Of a stretch of 64,000 bases of DNA, positions 8,578 to 17,774 are shown piece after piece. Within the stretch, counting starts at the first letter, position 1; every line of letters begins with the position of its first letter. The stretch spans positions 18,219 to 82,218 of the forward strand of contig NZ_JAJBMO010000018.1 in NCBI RefSeq assembly GCF_020537505.1, read 5' to 3'. The position numbers and the translations under genes were made by a program. The stretch comes from Blautia glucerasea (lineage in GTDB: Bacteria > Bacillota > Clostridia > Lachnospirales > Lachnospiraceae). Below the pieces are notes generated by a model. That model ran no database searches and was not told where the DNA came from. It worked only from the letters and a program-made list of their open reading frames with translations.

Positions 8578-11014
8578 GAAACAGAAAACCGGACTTACGA
8601 AAGAAGAAAAAAAGCGTCTGAAAGAACTTCGGATGATAAAAGCGGAGAATCAGAAGAAGAGGAAGCCTTTTACAGCGCAGGATACGATTCCATATAAGGA
8701 AATATATAAGGATGGTATCTGCAGGACAGATGATAACTATTATTCAAAGATGGTGCAGTTCTACGATATAAATTACCAGTTAGCGCAGAATGATGATAAA
8801 GCGGCTATTTTTGAGAACTATTGTGAGTTCCTGAATTCATTTGACAGCTCTGTTGAGGTACAAATTACATTTCTTAATCAACAGGTGAATTTTGATGAGT
8901 ATGCAAAAAATATTGATATTCCAGAGCAGGATGACTGTTTCAATGATATTCGGAAAGAATATTCGGATATGTTGAAAATGCAGCTTTCCAAAGGAAATAA
9001 TGGGCTTGTAAAAACAAAATATATTACATTTTCCATTAAGGCGGATAATCTGCGAAATGCAAAATCCAGGCTGGAGAGAATTGAAGCCAGTGTATTGAAT
9101 AATTTTAAGGTGATGGGAGCCATGGCAGAGCCTTTAAATGGGGTAGAACGTCTGAAAATTCTGCATGATGTGATGAATATGGACACAAAAGAATCTTTCC
9201 ATTTCCATTATGGGATGGTTGCAAAAACAGGTCTGCAGACAAAAGACTTTATTGCACCTACCGGATTTGATTTTCGCAATGACAGCTATTTTCGGATGGG
9301 ACAGACTTTTGGATGCGTGTCATATTTACAGATTACATCACCAGAACTTACGGATAAACTGCTGGCAGATCTGCTGGATCTGGAAGAGAATCTTATCATC
9401 AATATGCACCTGCGTCCAATTGATCCCAAGGCAGCTATTAAAAGCCTGAAAAGTACGCTGTCAAATATTCAGAAAATGAAAATTGAAGAACAGAAGAAAG
9501 CGGTCAGAAGCGGATATGATATGGATATTATTCCAACGGACATTTCTACATACGGAGAGGATGTGGAGGGATTGCTCAATGAAATCCAGTCCAGGAATGA
9601 GAAACTTTTTGAACTTACTTTTTTGCTGATGAATACAGCGGACAATAAGAGAAAACTGGACAATATTGTGTATCAGACTGCAGGAATCGCCCAGAAATAT
9701 AATTGCAATATACGGAGACTTCAATATCAGCAGGAACAGGGACTTGTGGCATCACTACCACTGGGAATGAACCAGACTGGAATACAGAGAATTATGACTA
9801 CGACTTCTACAGCAATCTTTGTTCCGTTTACCACCCAGGAACTTTTCCAAGGCGGTGAAGCTCTTTACTATGGCTTAAATGCACTGTCAAACAATCTCAT
9901 TATGGTGGATCGGAAACGATTGAAAACACCTAACGGCTTGATTTTGGGTACTCCTGGTTCCGGTAAGAGTTTTGCAACGAAAAGAGAAATTCTCAATGTT
10001 TTCCTGATTACAGACGATGACATTATTATCTGTGACCCGGAGGGAGAATATTTTCCGCTGGTAAATGCCTTAAATGGTGAAGTTATTAAAATCAGTGCAA
10101 AAAGTAATGATTACATCAATCCTATGGAAGTGAACCTGGATGTTATTTATCATCCGGAGAAATACAGGATTAATGGCGATGTGGAGGATATTGATACCAT
10201 TATTGCTGATAAAGCAGAGTTTATCACATCTTTCTGCGAGGTCATTATGAAGAAACCTCAAAATGCAGAATTAAATGGTGATGAGGTTTCCATGATTGAC
10301 CTGTGTGTAAAAGACATTTATAAAAAATATCTTTACAATGATCCAAAACCGGAAAATATGCCGACTTTGCAGGATTTCTATGAACGTCTGAACTTTTATG
10401 CACCAGATAAACCAGCAGCACAGAACATTGCCAACAGTCTGCAGTTGTATGTAACAGGATCGCAGAATGTATTTAACCATCGAAGTAATGTCGATACGCA
10501 GAACAGAGTGGTATGCTTTGATATCCGGGAACTTGGAACCACACTACGAAAAGCAGGGATGTTGATTGTCCAGCATATGGTTTGGACAAGAGTATCACAG
10601 AACCGCAGTCGCAGGAAATCAACCCGTTATTATGTGGATGAATTTCACCTTTTGCTGAACCAGTCACAGACTGCTAATTATTCTATTGAAATGTGGAAGA
10701 GATTTCGTAAGTGGGGTGGAATCATTACAGGAATCAGTCAGAATGTAACAGATTTTCTTGGCTCTCTGGCAGTAGAAAGTATTGTGGGAAACAGTGATTT
10801 TATCCTGATGTTAAATCAGCACAGCGGGGATCAGAAGATCCTTGCGGAGAAATTGAATATTTCCAAGCATCAGATTTCTTTTGTAAATAACAGTAATGCA
10901 GGAGAAGGGCTGCTTTTTTACGGAAATGTAATCATACCTTTTGCAGACAGATATCCGCAGGATACCAGAACCTATGCTTTGATGAGTACTAAACCGGATG
11001 AGATTCAGACTTAA
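8492..11014 (+). CDS. VirB4-like conjugation ATPase
   Basis: The 840-residue protein energizes the type IV secretion channel. Walker A is LGTPGSGKS at about residue 486 and Walker B is RYYVDEFHLLL near 712, followed by a conserved QNVTDFL segment. The N-terminal half is the CagE/VirB4-type domain. Translation probably starts at GTG 8,492 inside prgI; TTG 8,501 is an alternative. Length is normal for the family in Tn1549-type elements, and no frameshift is visible. Confidence 0.92.
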   Translation: MHGLRKRQKKPGKREIRSISLKKQTEKNKKQKTGLTKEEKKRLKELRMIKAENQKKRKPFTAQDTIPYKEIYKDGICRTDDNYYSKMVQFYDINYQLAQNDDKAAIFENYCEFLNSFDSSVEVQITFLNQQVNFDEYAKNIDIPEQDDCFNDIRKEYSDMLKMQLSKGNNGLVKTKYITFSIKADNLRNAKSRLERIEASVLNNFKVMGAMAEPLNGVERLKILHDVMNMDTKESFHFHYGMVAKTGLQTKDFIAPTGFDFRNDSYFRMGQTFGCVSYLQITSPELTDKLLADLLDLEENLIINMHLRPIDPKAAIKSLKSTLSNIQKMKIEEQKKAVRSGYDMDIIPTDISTYGEDVEGLLNEIQSRNEKLFELTFLLMNTADNKRKLDNIVYQTAGIAQKYNCNIRRLQYQQEQGLVASLPLGMNQTGIQRIMTTTSTAIFVPFTTQELFQGGEALYYGLNALSNNLIMVDRKRLKTPNGLILGTPGSGKSFATKREILNVFLITDDDIIICDPEGEYFPLVNALNGEVIKISAKSNDYINPMEVNLDVIYHPEKYRINGDVEDIDTIIADKAEFITSFCEVIMKKPQNAELNGDEVSMIDLCVKDIYKKYLYNDPKPENMPTLQDFYERLNFYAPDKPAAQNIANSLQLYVTGSQNVFNHRSNVDTQNRVVCFDIRELGTTLRKAGMLIVQHMVWTRVSQNRSRRKSTRYYVDEFHLLLNQSQTANYSIEMWKRFRKWGGIITGISQNVTDFLGSLAVESIVGNSDFILMLNQHSGDQKILAEKLNISKHQISFVNNSNAGEGLLFYGNVIIPFADRYPQDTRTYALMSTKPDEIQT

Positions 11015-11041
11015 CGGACAAAAAAGCAGAGGTGAGGTACA

Positions 11042-13882
11042 TTGGGAAAACAAAAATATACGGCGAAAGAGAAGAAAGTCAGCCGTATGACCAGAAATGG
11101 TCTGGTTGAGGAAAATCTTGCAACAAAGGAGACCAGAAAAGTTACAAACAGCGATCAGGAGTTGCCTTATAAACAGAAGGATGTAGAACAGGCATTTATT
11201 ACTTCTGAAAAGAAGAAAAACTCTCATAAAAAAGCTGAAAAGAAACAATTTTCCGAAAAAGTTCAGGAGGGAAATCCTGCCAAAAAAGAAGAGGCTGCAA
11301 ACAGTCCTCCGGGAAAACGAAAAACACAGGGACGGTACAGATACCGGGACAAGCCTGCAGGTGTATCTGTGGATTCAGCGGTAGAAATACGTGAGCGCAA
11401 AGAAAAACACAGGAGCCAGTATCAGCGACAGAAAAAGAAACAGCAGAGACTGCAGTTTGGAAAACTGGAGACAGATGGAAGTCTGAAGAAAGAAAAGAAA
11501 ACTTCGGCTGAAACAGATGGAGGACATTTTCAGGCAGAGAAGAATGATGTTTCTACAAACCGAAAAAAAGGAAAGCAGAAATATAGCCGAAAAACAATAA
11601 AAACTTATCAGGAAGTGGATAAGGCTGCGAGAAAACAGGAAGCTGAGAGGCAGAACAAAATTCCGAAAGATTCTGTTTATACCAAGAAAACAAATGAGGA
11701 ACAGAAAGCAAAGGTAAAGTACCATTTATATTTCGACAAAAAAACAGGGAAAGCGGATGGTAAAAAGAAAACCTTGTCTTCTGTTCCAAAGAAAGCATTA
11801 AAAAATGCAGTATATCAGAAAGCAGGCGAAGACGAAGAGGAAAACAGTGCTGTAGATGCAGCACATAAGCTGGTGCGTTCAGGTGAGTGGATATTACAGG
11901 AACATAGCAGTAGAAATATCCGGAAGAACCGCAGTCAGATACATAAAGAAAACCGTTTAGAGAAAAGAGCCTGGAAGAGTGCATCCAGGTATCAATATCA
12001 GAAATATCTGGAAGAACATCCAGAGATGCAGAAAAAGCTGATCAGAAAATTAATACAGAAGCAGAGGATTAAGCGAGAGTATCAGATGGCATACCGGGCT
12101 GGGAAGATTGCAAAAGAAACAAAAGACACCTCAATCCGGTCAGTAAATCTTGCTACTAAAATTGCAAGAAAGGCACAGGAAGTATTTGTAAGAAATGTAA
12201 CTACTCTGATCTCAATGGGGTTGTTATTGATTTTGCTTCTTTCCGTAATGACAGGATTTGCTTCCTGTTCGGCTATGTTTTCTAATGGAATTTCTACGGT
12301 AATCGCTTCCAGTTACATTGCGGATCCGGACGAAATTGAAAAAGCAGAGTTGTATTATACGCAGTTGGAAGCCAGTCTTCAACAGAAAATAAACCAGATG
12401 GAAGCCCGGTATCCAGGAAAAGATGAATACAGATATAACATTGGTGAAATCGGCCATGATCCTCATACATTGATCAGTTATCTGACTGCCAGTTATGGGG
12501 ATTTTAAGTTTGATGAGATAAAAGGAGAACTGGAAACAATTTTTTCTTTACAGTACGGAATCACCGTAGAGGAAAAAAGTGAAACCCGGCAGGAAACATC
12601 TACAATACAGGTAGGGCAGTCATTGGGAAACGTTGTGACCAGTGGATACTGTAATTGTCCCATCTGCTGTGGCGTGTGGAGTGGAGGACCTACTGCTTCA
12701 GGGGCAATGCCACAGGCTAATCATACGCTTGCGGTTGATGCTGCAAACCCATTTCTTCCAATGGGGACGAAAGTAGTGATGAATGGGATTGAGTACACCG
12801 TAGAAGATACTGGAAACTTTGCCCAGTATGGTGTCCAGTTTGATGTTTATTATGATAATCACGCAGTAGCTGAGGCACATGGTCATCAGACCTGGGAATG
12901 TTTTCTGGCAGAGGGCAATCAGAACTCTGTGGAAGTTACCCGTACAGTAACTGCAGATGTACTGAATGTTTCTGTTCAGGCAAAACCGCTTAGAAGTGTT
13001 ATTCTGTCCAGAATGGAAGAGGATGAGCAGGAAATTTATGAAGAGGTCTATTCCAACAGAGGAAATTTACAGACATATAAAACTCCGGTTGAGTTAAACT
13101 GGTATGCCTATATCAGTACCTATTATGGATATTCTGTAAACAATGGAACCGGGCAGACACAACTTCACAGAGGTGTGACGGTTAATGTACGACAGGGAAC
13201 AGAAGTGAAGTCAGCGATGAATGGTTTTGTTGTAGATGTAGGATATAGCGGAACTTTTGGAAATTATGTAGTTACGCAGGATAAAAAAGGTGTGCAGATT
13301 AAATACGCTTATCTGCAGAGCATTTCGGTAGCAAATGGTCAGGAAGTAACAACAGATACTGTAATTGGTACAACGGGAAGTACAGGAAGTGCAACCGGAA
13401 GCCAGTTATATTTGGAACTGGTCAAAGATGGGGAATATTATAATCCTGTTTTTTATATCAGTACCGGAGATAGCGGGCTGTATGTTGGAGGCGGCAGTTA
13501 TGATGATGAGACTGTGCGGAGATTATTTGCGGAAGCAGACAAATATCTTGGTATGCCGTATGTATGGGGCGGTTCCAGCCCGGAGACTTCTTTTGACTGT
13601 TCTGGTTTTGTAAGCTATGTGTTTACCAATTCGGGTGTCTGCAATATGGGAAGACTTACTGCACAGGGAATTTATGACATTTGTATGCCTGTATCACCAG
13701 AAGAAGCAAGGCCAGGAGATATTATCTTTTTCACTGGGACGTATGATGCGGGAGAGCCGGTTACCCACGTAGGAATTTATGCCGGAGATGGACAGATGCT
13801 CCATTGTGGAAATCCAATTCAGTATACGTCCATTAATTCTGCATACTGGCAGTCTCATTTTTATGCTTTTGGCAGGCCATAA
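11042..13882 (+). CDS. Conjugation-associated cell-wall hydrolase (3D, M23-like, NlpC/P60)
   Basis: A 946-residue protein starting with TTG. Residues 1-380 are a long Lys-rich cytoplasmic region. A transmembrane helix follows at about 388-410, then a 3D domain (CNCPICCGVWSGG, and GTKVVMNGIEYTVEDTG) at about 530-610. A degenerate LytM/M23 domain lies at about 690-800: HRGVTV replaces the HxGxD metal site and YAYL replaces YAHL, so it is probably non-catalytic. The C-terminal NlpC/P60 domain has Cys in FDCSGF (about 850) and His in THVGIY. It likely opens peptidoglycan for the mating channel. It is the CD1108-type protein of these ICEs. Confidence 0.9.
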   Translation: MGKQKYTAKEKKVSRMTRNGLVEENLATKETRKVTNSDQELPYKQKDVEQAFITSEKKKNSHKKAEKKQFSEKVQEGNPAKKEEAANSPPGKRKTQGRYRYRDKPAGVSVDSAVEIRERKEKHRSQYQRQKKKQQRLQFGKLETDGSLKKEKKTSAETDGGHFQAEKNDVSTNRKKGKQKYSRKTIKTYQEVDKAARKQEAERQNKIPKDSVYTKKTNEEQKAKVKYHLYFDKKTGKADGKKKTLSSVPKKALKNAVYQKAGEDEEENSAVDAAHKLVRSGEWILQEHSSRNIRKNRSQIHKENRLEKRAWKSASRYQYQKYLEEHPEMQKKLIRKLIQKQRIKREYQMAYRAGKIAKETKDTSIRSVNLATKIARKAQEVFVRNVTTLISMGLLLILLLSVMTGFASCSAMFSNGISTVIASSYIADPDEIEKAELYYTQLEASLQQKINQMEARYPGKDEYRYNIGEIGHDPHTLISYLTASYGDFKFDEIKGELETIFSLQYGITVEEKSETRQETSTIQVGQSLGNVVTSGYCNCPICCGVWSGGPTASGAMPQANHTLAVDAANPFLPMGTKVVMNGIEYTVEDTGNFAQYGVQFDVYYDNHAVAEAHGHQTWECFLAEGNQNSVEVTRTVTADVLNVSVQAKPLRSVILSRMEEDEQEIYEEVYSNRGNLQTYKTPVELNWYAYISTYYGYSVNNGTGQTQLHRGVTVNVRQGTEVKSAMNGFVVDVGYSGTFGNYVVTQDKKGVQIKYAYLQSISVANGQEVTTDTVIGTTGSTGSATGSQLYLELVKDGEYYNPVFYISTGDSGLYVGGGSYDDETVRRLFAEADKYLGMPYVWGGSSPETSFDCSGFVSYVFTNSGVCNMGRLTAQGIYDICMPVSPEEARPGDIIFFTGTYDAGEPVTHVGIYAGDGQMLHCGNPIQYTSINSAYWQSHFYAFGRP

Positions 13883-13894
13883 GGAGGGGCGTAT

Positions 13895-14143
13895 TTGAAC
13901 ATTGAACGAATAAAAGAAGAACTTGCAAGAACCTACGTTAAGATTGAAAAGCTACAGAAAAAAGCAAGGGATCTGGAAGAACAGAAGAAACAGGCAGAGG
14001 ATATGGAGTATCTGAAAATTATCCGAAGCAATGGAGTTTCCGCAGAGGAACTTCAGTTAATGATTGATATCAGCAAGGAGGAACAAAAAAAGATATTGGA
14101 AACCAGAGAAAAGGAGCAGACAGAAAATGAAGAAATTTCATAA
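13895..14143 (+). CDS. DUF4315 family protein
   Basis: An 82-residue, highly charged helical protein with predicted coiled coil over residues 1-40, starting with TTG behind AAGGAGGGGCG. Its place between the NlpC/P60 hydrolase and the DUF4366 protein is the standard position of DUF4315 in Tn1549-like ICEs. It overlaps the next start by 17 bases. Its function in conjugation is unknown. Confidence 0.8.
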   Translation: MNIERIKEELARTYVKIEKLQKKARDLEEQKKQAEDMEYLKIIRSNGVSAEELQLMIDISKEEQKKILETREKEQTENEEIS

Positions 14144-15623
14144 AAGAGCAGCTGTATTTTTAACCGCAGCTACGTTAGCAGGACTTCCGGCAGGAGCTTT
14201 CTTTTATAGTTCGCCCGGAAGTCTGACTGTATGGGCAGATAATGTAGAAGTGGAATCATCAGAAGAAAGCAGCCCGGAAGATGTTGATTTTTCAGATGAA
14301 TCAGAAGCTGAAATTCTTGCAGATCTAGTGGAACAGGCACAGGAAGATGCAGGAAATGATGTGACGGAAACACCGGAAGTAGGGATTACCTTTACAGAAC
14401 CCGAAGGCTGGCAGACAGATACGGCAACCGTAAAAATTCAAGTGGAAGATACAAAGAATACAGGTGCTTTTTCTATTGCAAAAGTAGAAGCAAGACTTTC
14501 AGAAAATGGAGGATGGTCAGACATAACCGGAAATATGGAAGTATCCATCTCTTCTAATTGTAGTATTTATGTGAGAGTTACCGATCAGAATGGAAATACT
14601 TATGAGCAGAATCGTTACATAGAGTGTTTTGATAAAACCAAACCAACTATTATTGCGGCTGCGAAGAATGGGATACTGATCGTGCAGGGAGTTGATGCGG
14701 AATCGGGAATTGCTGCTTTGTATGTCAATGGAAATGAATTCACAGAACTGACGAATAATACATTAAATGTCCGTTTGCAAAAAGCGGATACTTCCTATGA
14801 ATACTTTACCCTGCAGGCAAAAGACAAAGCAGGAAATATGTCAGAGATCTATAAAGTAGGAAACCCTTATTATGAAAATCCAGATGCAGTAAAAGAGAAT
14901 ACAGAGGTTTCCGGAACGGAGCAAAATGCAGCTTCTTTGCCAGCCGATGGAACTGCAAGTAAGCCCACCAGTGCTACGGCAACCGTAACGGAACATCAGA
15001 CAACGAATGAGACTGCTACTGCACCAACAGAACCAGAAAACACAGGAAATGAAACGGCTACAGAAGCAGATACCGGACGGGTGCAGGGAGAAAGTTCTGC
15101 TTCCGGCATGTCAACAGGAACAGTTCAGGACAAAGGGGGAAAGGAATTTTATACGATCAAGACAAAAAGTGATAAGGTTTTTTATCTGATCGTAGATAAG
15201 GATAAAACGGATGAAAATGTTTATCTTCTTACAGAGGTAGGCGAAAATGATCTGTTGAACTTTACGGATACCAACATGGTCACACTTCCACAGAACCAGG
15301 CTATTGCAGAATCCGCACTGCCACTTGAAACAGAGAAGATCACAGAGACACCGGAACCAGAAGTTACGATCATACCGGAAGAAAAGGAAGAACCTGAGAA
15401 GAAAAGCAATAATTCCGGCACGATTTTATTAATGCTGCTGGTTCTGGCAGGAGTTTGTGGTGCTTACTATTATTGGAAATTTATGAAAGGAAGAAATACT
15501 TCTTTTGATTATGAAGAGGACGAGGACGACGATGAGGAGGAAGATACAATTCGTGAGGATGATGAAGAATTAGAAGAATATGAAATGGAAGGTGAAGTAG
15601 AAGACGAAGAATCAGAGGAATAA
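14127..15623 (+). CDS. DUF4366 family secreted/membrane protein
   Basis: The 498-residue protein starts at ATG 14,127 with a signal peptide (KKFHKRAAVFLTAATLAGLP). The extracellular part holds Ig-like/beta-rich segments (about residues 75-240) and a Thr/Glu-rich low-complexity stretch (about 250-330), then a conserved domain (about 335-400). A C-terminal transmembrane helix (about 430-452) is followed by a very acidic cytoplasmic tail of about 45 residues. This is the CD1107-type protein of ICE transfer operons. I chose the start because the signal peptide begins there; an upstream in-frame codon would put charged residues before it. Role in mating is inferred. Confidence 0.85.
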   Translation: MKKFHKRAAVFLTAATLAGLPAGAFFYSSPGSLTVWADNVEVESSEESSPEDVDFSDESEAEILADLVEQAQEDAGNDVTETPEVGITFTEPEGWQTDTATVKIQVEDTKNTGAFSIAKVEARLSENGGWSDITGNMEVSISSNCSIYVRVTDQNGNTYEQNRYIECFDKTKPTIIAAAKNGILIVQGVDAESGIAALYVNGNEFTELTNNTLNVRLQKADTSYEYFTLQAKDKAGNMSEIYKVGNPYYENPDAVKENTEVSGTEQNAASLPADGTASKPTSATATVTEHQTTNETATAPTEPENTGNETATEADTGRVQGESSASGMSTGTVQDKGGKEFYTIKTKSDKVFYLIVDKDKTDENVYLLTEVGENDLLNFTDTNMVTLPQNQAIAESALPLETEKITETPEPEVTIIPEEKEEPEKKSNNSGTILLMLLVLAGVCGAYYYWKFMKGRNTSFDYEEDEDDDEEEDTIREDDEELEEYEMEGEVEDEESEE

Positions 15624-15671
15624 CTTTGTTTCACTTAATTACAGCGATAGGTGCAGAAAGGAGATTGAAAA

Positions 15672-17774
15672 TTGCAGCTTGTAATTGCGGAAAAACCCAG
15701 CGTAGCCAGAAACATTGCGAAGGTGCTTCATGCCACAAACGTAAAAGATGGCTACCTGGAAGGAAAAGAGTATCTGGTTTCCTGGTGTATTGGGCATTTG
15801 ATTGAACTGGCTAGTGCGGATCAGTACCGGGATGACTGGAAAGCATGGAAATATGAGACACTTCCCATGATTCCGGAGAATTGGAAATATCAGATTAAAG
15901 AAAGTACCAAAGGGCAGTTTCGGGTTTTAAAGGAACTGCTTCACAGAGCAGATATCACAGAAGTTATATGTGCAACAGATGCAGGAAGAGAAGGGGAGTT
16001 GATTTTCCGTCTGGTATATAACCAGGCAGAATGTAAACTTCCCTTTAAAAGACTGTGGATTTCTTCCATGGAGGAAAAAGCAATTCTGGAAGGATTTCAG
16101 CAGATGAAAGATGGACATGAATATGATAATCTTTATTATTCTGCGGTGGCGAGAAGTGAAGCAGACTGGCTGGTGGGAATTAATGCCACCAGACTGTTTA
16201 CGGTGCTGTATCACCATCGGTTGATTGTAGGTCGGGTGCAGACACCTACACTTGCAATGCTGGTGGAACGGGAAAAGAGCATCGAGAACTTCCAGAAAGA
16301 GAAGTATTATCTGGTTCATCTTCTGATGGATGGATTGGATGCTGTAAGCAACCGGATAAAAGAGAAAAGTGCTGCCGTTCAGATGATGGAGGATATGAAG
16401 GATGAAACTGCACAGATTCTTTCAGTAAAGAAAGAGAAGAAAAAGGTACAGCCGCCGAAATTATATGATCTGACCACATTACAGAGGGAAGCAAATCGTC
16501 TTCTTGGATTTACGGCACAGCAAACCTTGGACTATACCCAAAGCCTTTATGAGAAGAAACTGGTGACGTATCCAAGGACGGATAGCCAATATCTTACAGA
16601 TGATATGGAAGAAAATGCGTTTTTGGTTATTGATGCGGTAAATAGAGTATTTCCAGAAATATCAATGAAGGGTTCGGAACCAGAGATAAAAAGACTTTTA
16701 AACAGCAAAAAGGTATCAGATCATCATGCAATTATACCAACGGTAGAAATTGCAAACACGGATTTAAAAGCACTTCCGGGTGGAGAAAAAGAAATTCTTA
16801 TGCTGATTGCATCAAAGTTATTATGTGCATCGGAACAGGAATACATATATGAGAGTATTAAGACTGAAATTTCCTGTCATGGAGAACTGTTTACTGCATC
16901 TGGAAAGAATGTTCTCCAATATGGATGGAAAGAAGTGGAAGAACGGTTCTTTAAATCATATGGGAAAAATGCAGAAAAGCCAGAAGAGGAGGAAAGTGAT
17001 TTTCCAGATATAAAAATAGGACAGGTATTTGAATGTGTTGTTGTAAAATTTAGTGAACATTTTACAGCACCGCCGAAACATTATACGGAGGATACGCTCC
17101 TTAGTGCCATGGAACACGCTGGAAGTTCGGATACGATAGAAGACGCAGAGAGAAAAGGGCTTGGAACTCCGGCTACCAGGGCAGCGATTATTGAAAAACT
17201 GATTGAGAAAGGCTTTATTGAGCGTAAAAAGAAGCAGATATTACCGACTGCAGATGGAAGAAATCTGATCAGGATTCTTCCGGAAATGATCAAATCACCA
17301 AAACTTACAGCAGAATGGGAAAATGATCTGACACTGATTTCCAGAGGCCAGAAAAATGTAGAAGAATTTCTCTTCGAAATTGAAAAAATGGTTACCAAAT
17401 TGGTAAGTGATAATGGACAGCCAGTGGAAGAATACCAGAAACTATTTTCAGATGGTCGGAAAGAAATTGGAAAATGCCCAAGATGCGGCAATAAGGTTTA
17501 TGTGGGAAAGAGAAATTATTATTGTTCAGGAAGTGATTGCAGTTTTACTTTATGGAAAAATAACCGATTTTTTGAGAGTCAGGGAAAAACACTTGATGAA
17601 GCAACTGTCAGGAAGCTGCTGAGTGAGAAGCAGGTGCATTTCAAAGATCTGGTATCAGAGAAAACAAAAAGGAAGTATGAAGCAACTATAAAGATGGAGG
17701 TTTCAGAAACCGGAAATCCAAAGTTTCAGTTGATTTTCCCGGAACGGAAGAAAGGAAAAAAGAATGAAGAATAA
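15672..17774 (+). CDS. topB: DNA topoisomerase III
   Basis: A 700-residue type IA topoisomerase starting with TTG behind AAAGGAG. The N-terminal Toprim domain reads LVIAEKPSVARNIAKVL. The active-site Tyr is in KLVTYPRTDSQYL near residue 300. A C-terminal zinc finger (CPRCG, then YYCSGSDCSF) lies at about 600-630. ICE-borne TopB is thought to act on DNA during element transfer or replication. The gene overlaps the adhesin gene start by 11 bases. Confidence 0.95.
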   Translation: MQLVIAEKPSVARNIAKVLHATNVKDGYLEGKEYLVSWCIGHLIELASADQYRDDWKAWKYETLPMIPENWKYQIKESTKGQFRVLKELLHRADITEVICATDAGREGELIFRLVYNQAECKLPFKRLWISSMEEKAILEGFQQMKDGHEYDNLYYSAVARSEADWLVGINATRLFTVLYHHRLIVGRVQTPTLAMLVEREKSIENFQKEKYYLVHLLMDGLDAVSNRIKEKSAAVQMMEDMKDETAQILSVKKEKKKVQPPKLYDLTTLQREANRLLGFTAQQTLDYTQSLYEKKLVTYPRTDSQYLTDDMEENAFLVIDAVNRVFPEISMKGSEPEIKRLLNSKKVSDHHAIIPTVEIANTDLKALPGGEKEILMLIASKLLCASEQEYIYESIKTEISCHGELFTASGKNVLQYGWKEVEERFFKSYGKNAEKPEEEESDFPDIKIGQVFECVVVKFSEHFTAPPKHYTEDTLLSAMEHAGSSDTIEDAERKGLGTPATRAAIIEKLIEKGFIERKKKQILPTADGRNLIRILPEMIKSPKLTAEWENDLTLISRGQKNVEEFLFEIEKMVTKLVSDNGQPVEEYQKLFSDGRKEIGKCPRCGNKVYVGKRNYYCSGSDCSFTLWKNNRFFESQGKTLDEATVRKLLSEKQVHFKDLVSEKTKRKYEATIKMEVSETGNPKFQLIFPERKKGKKNEE

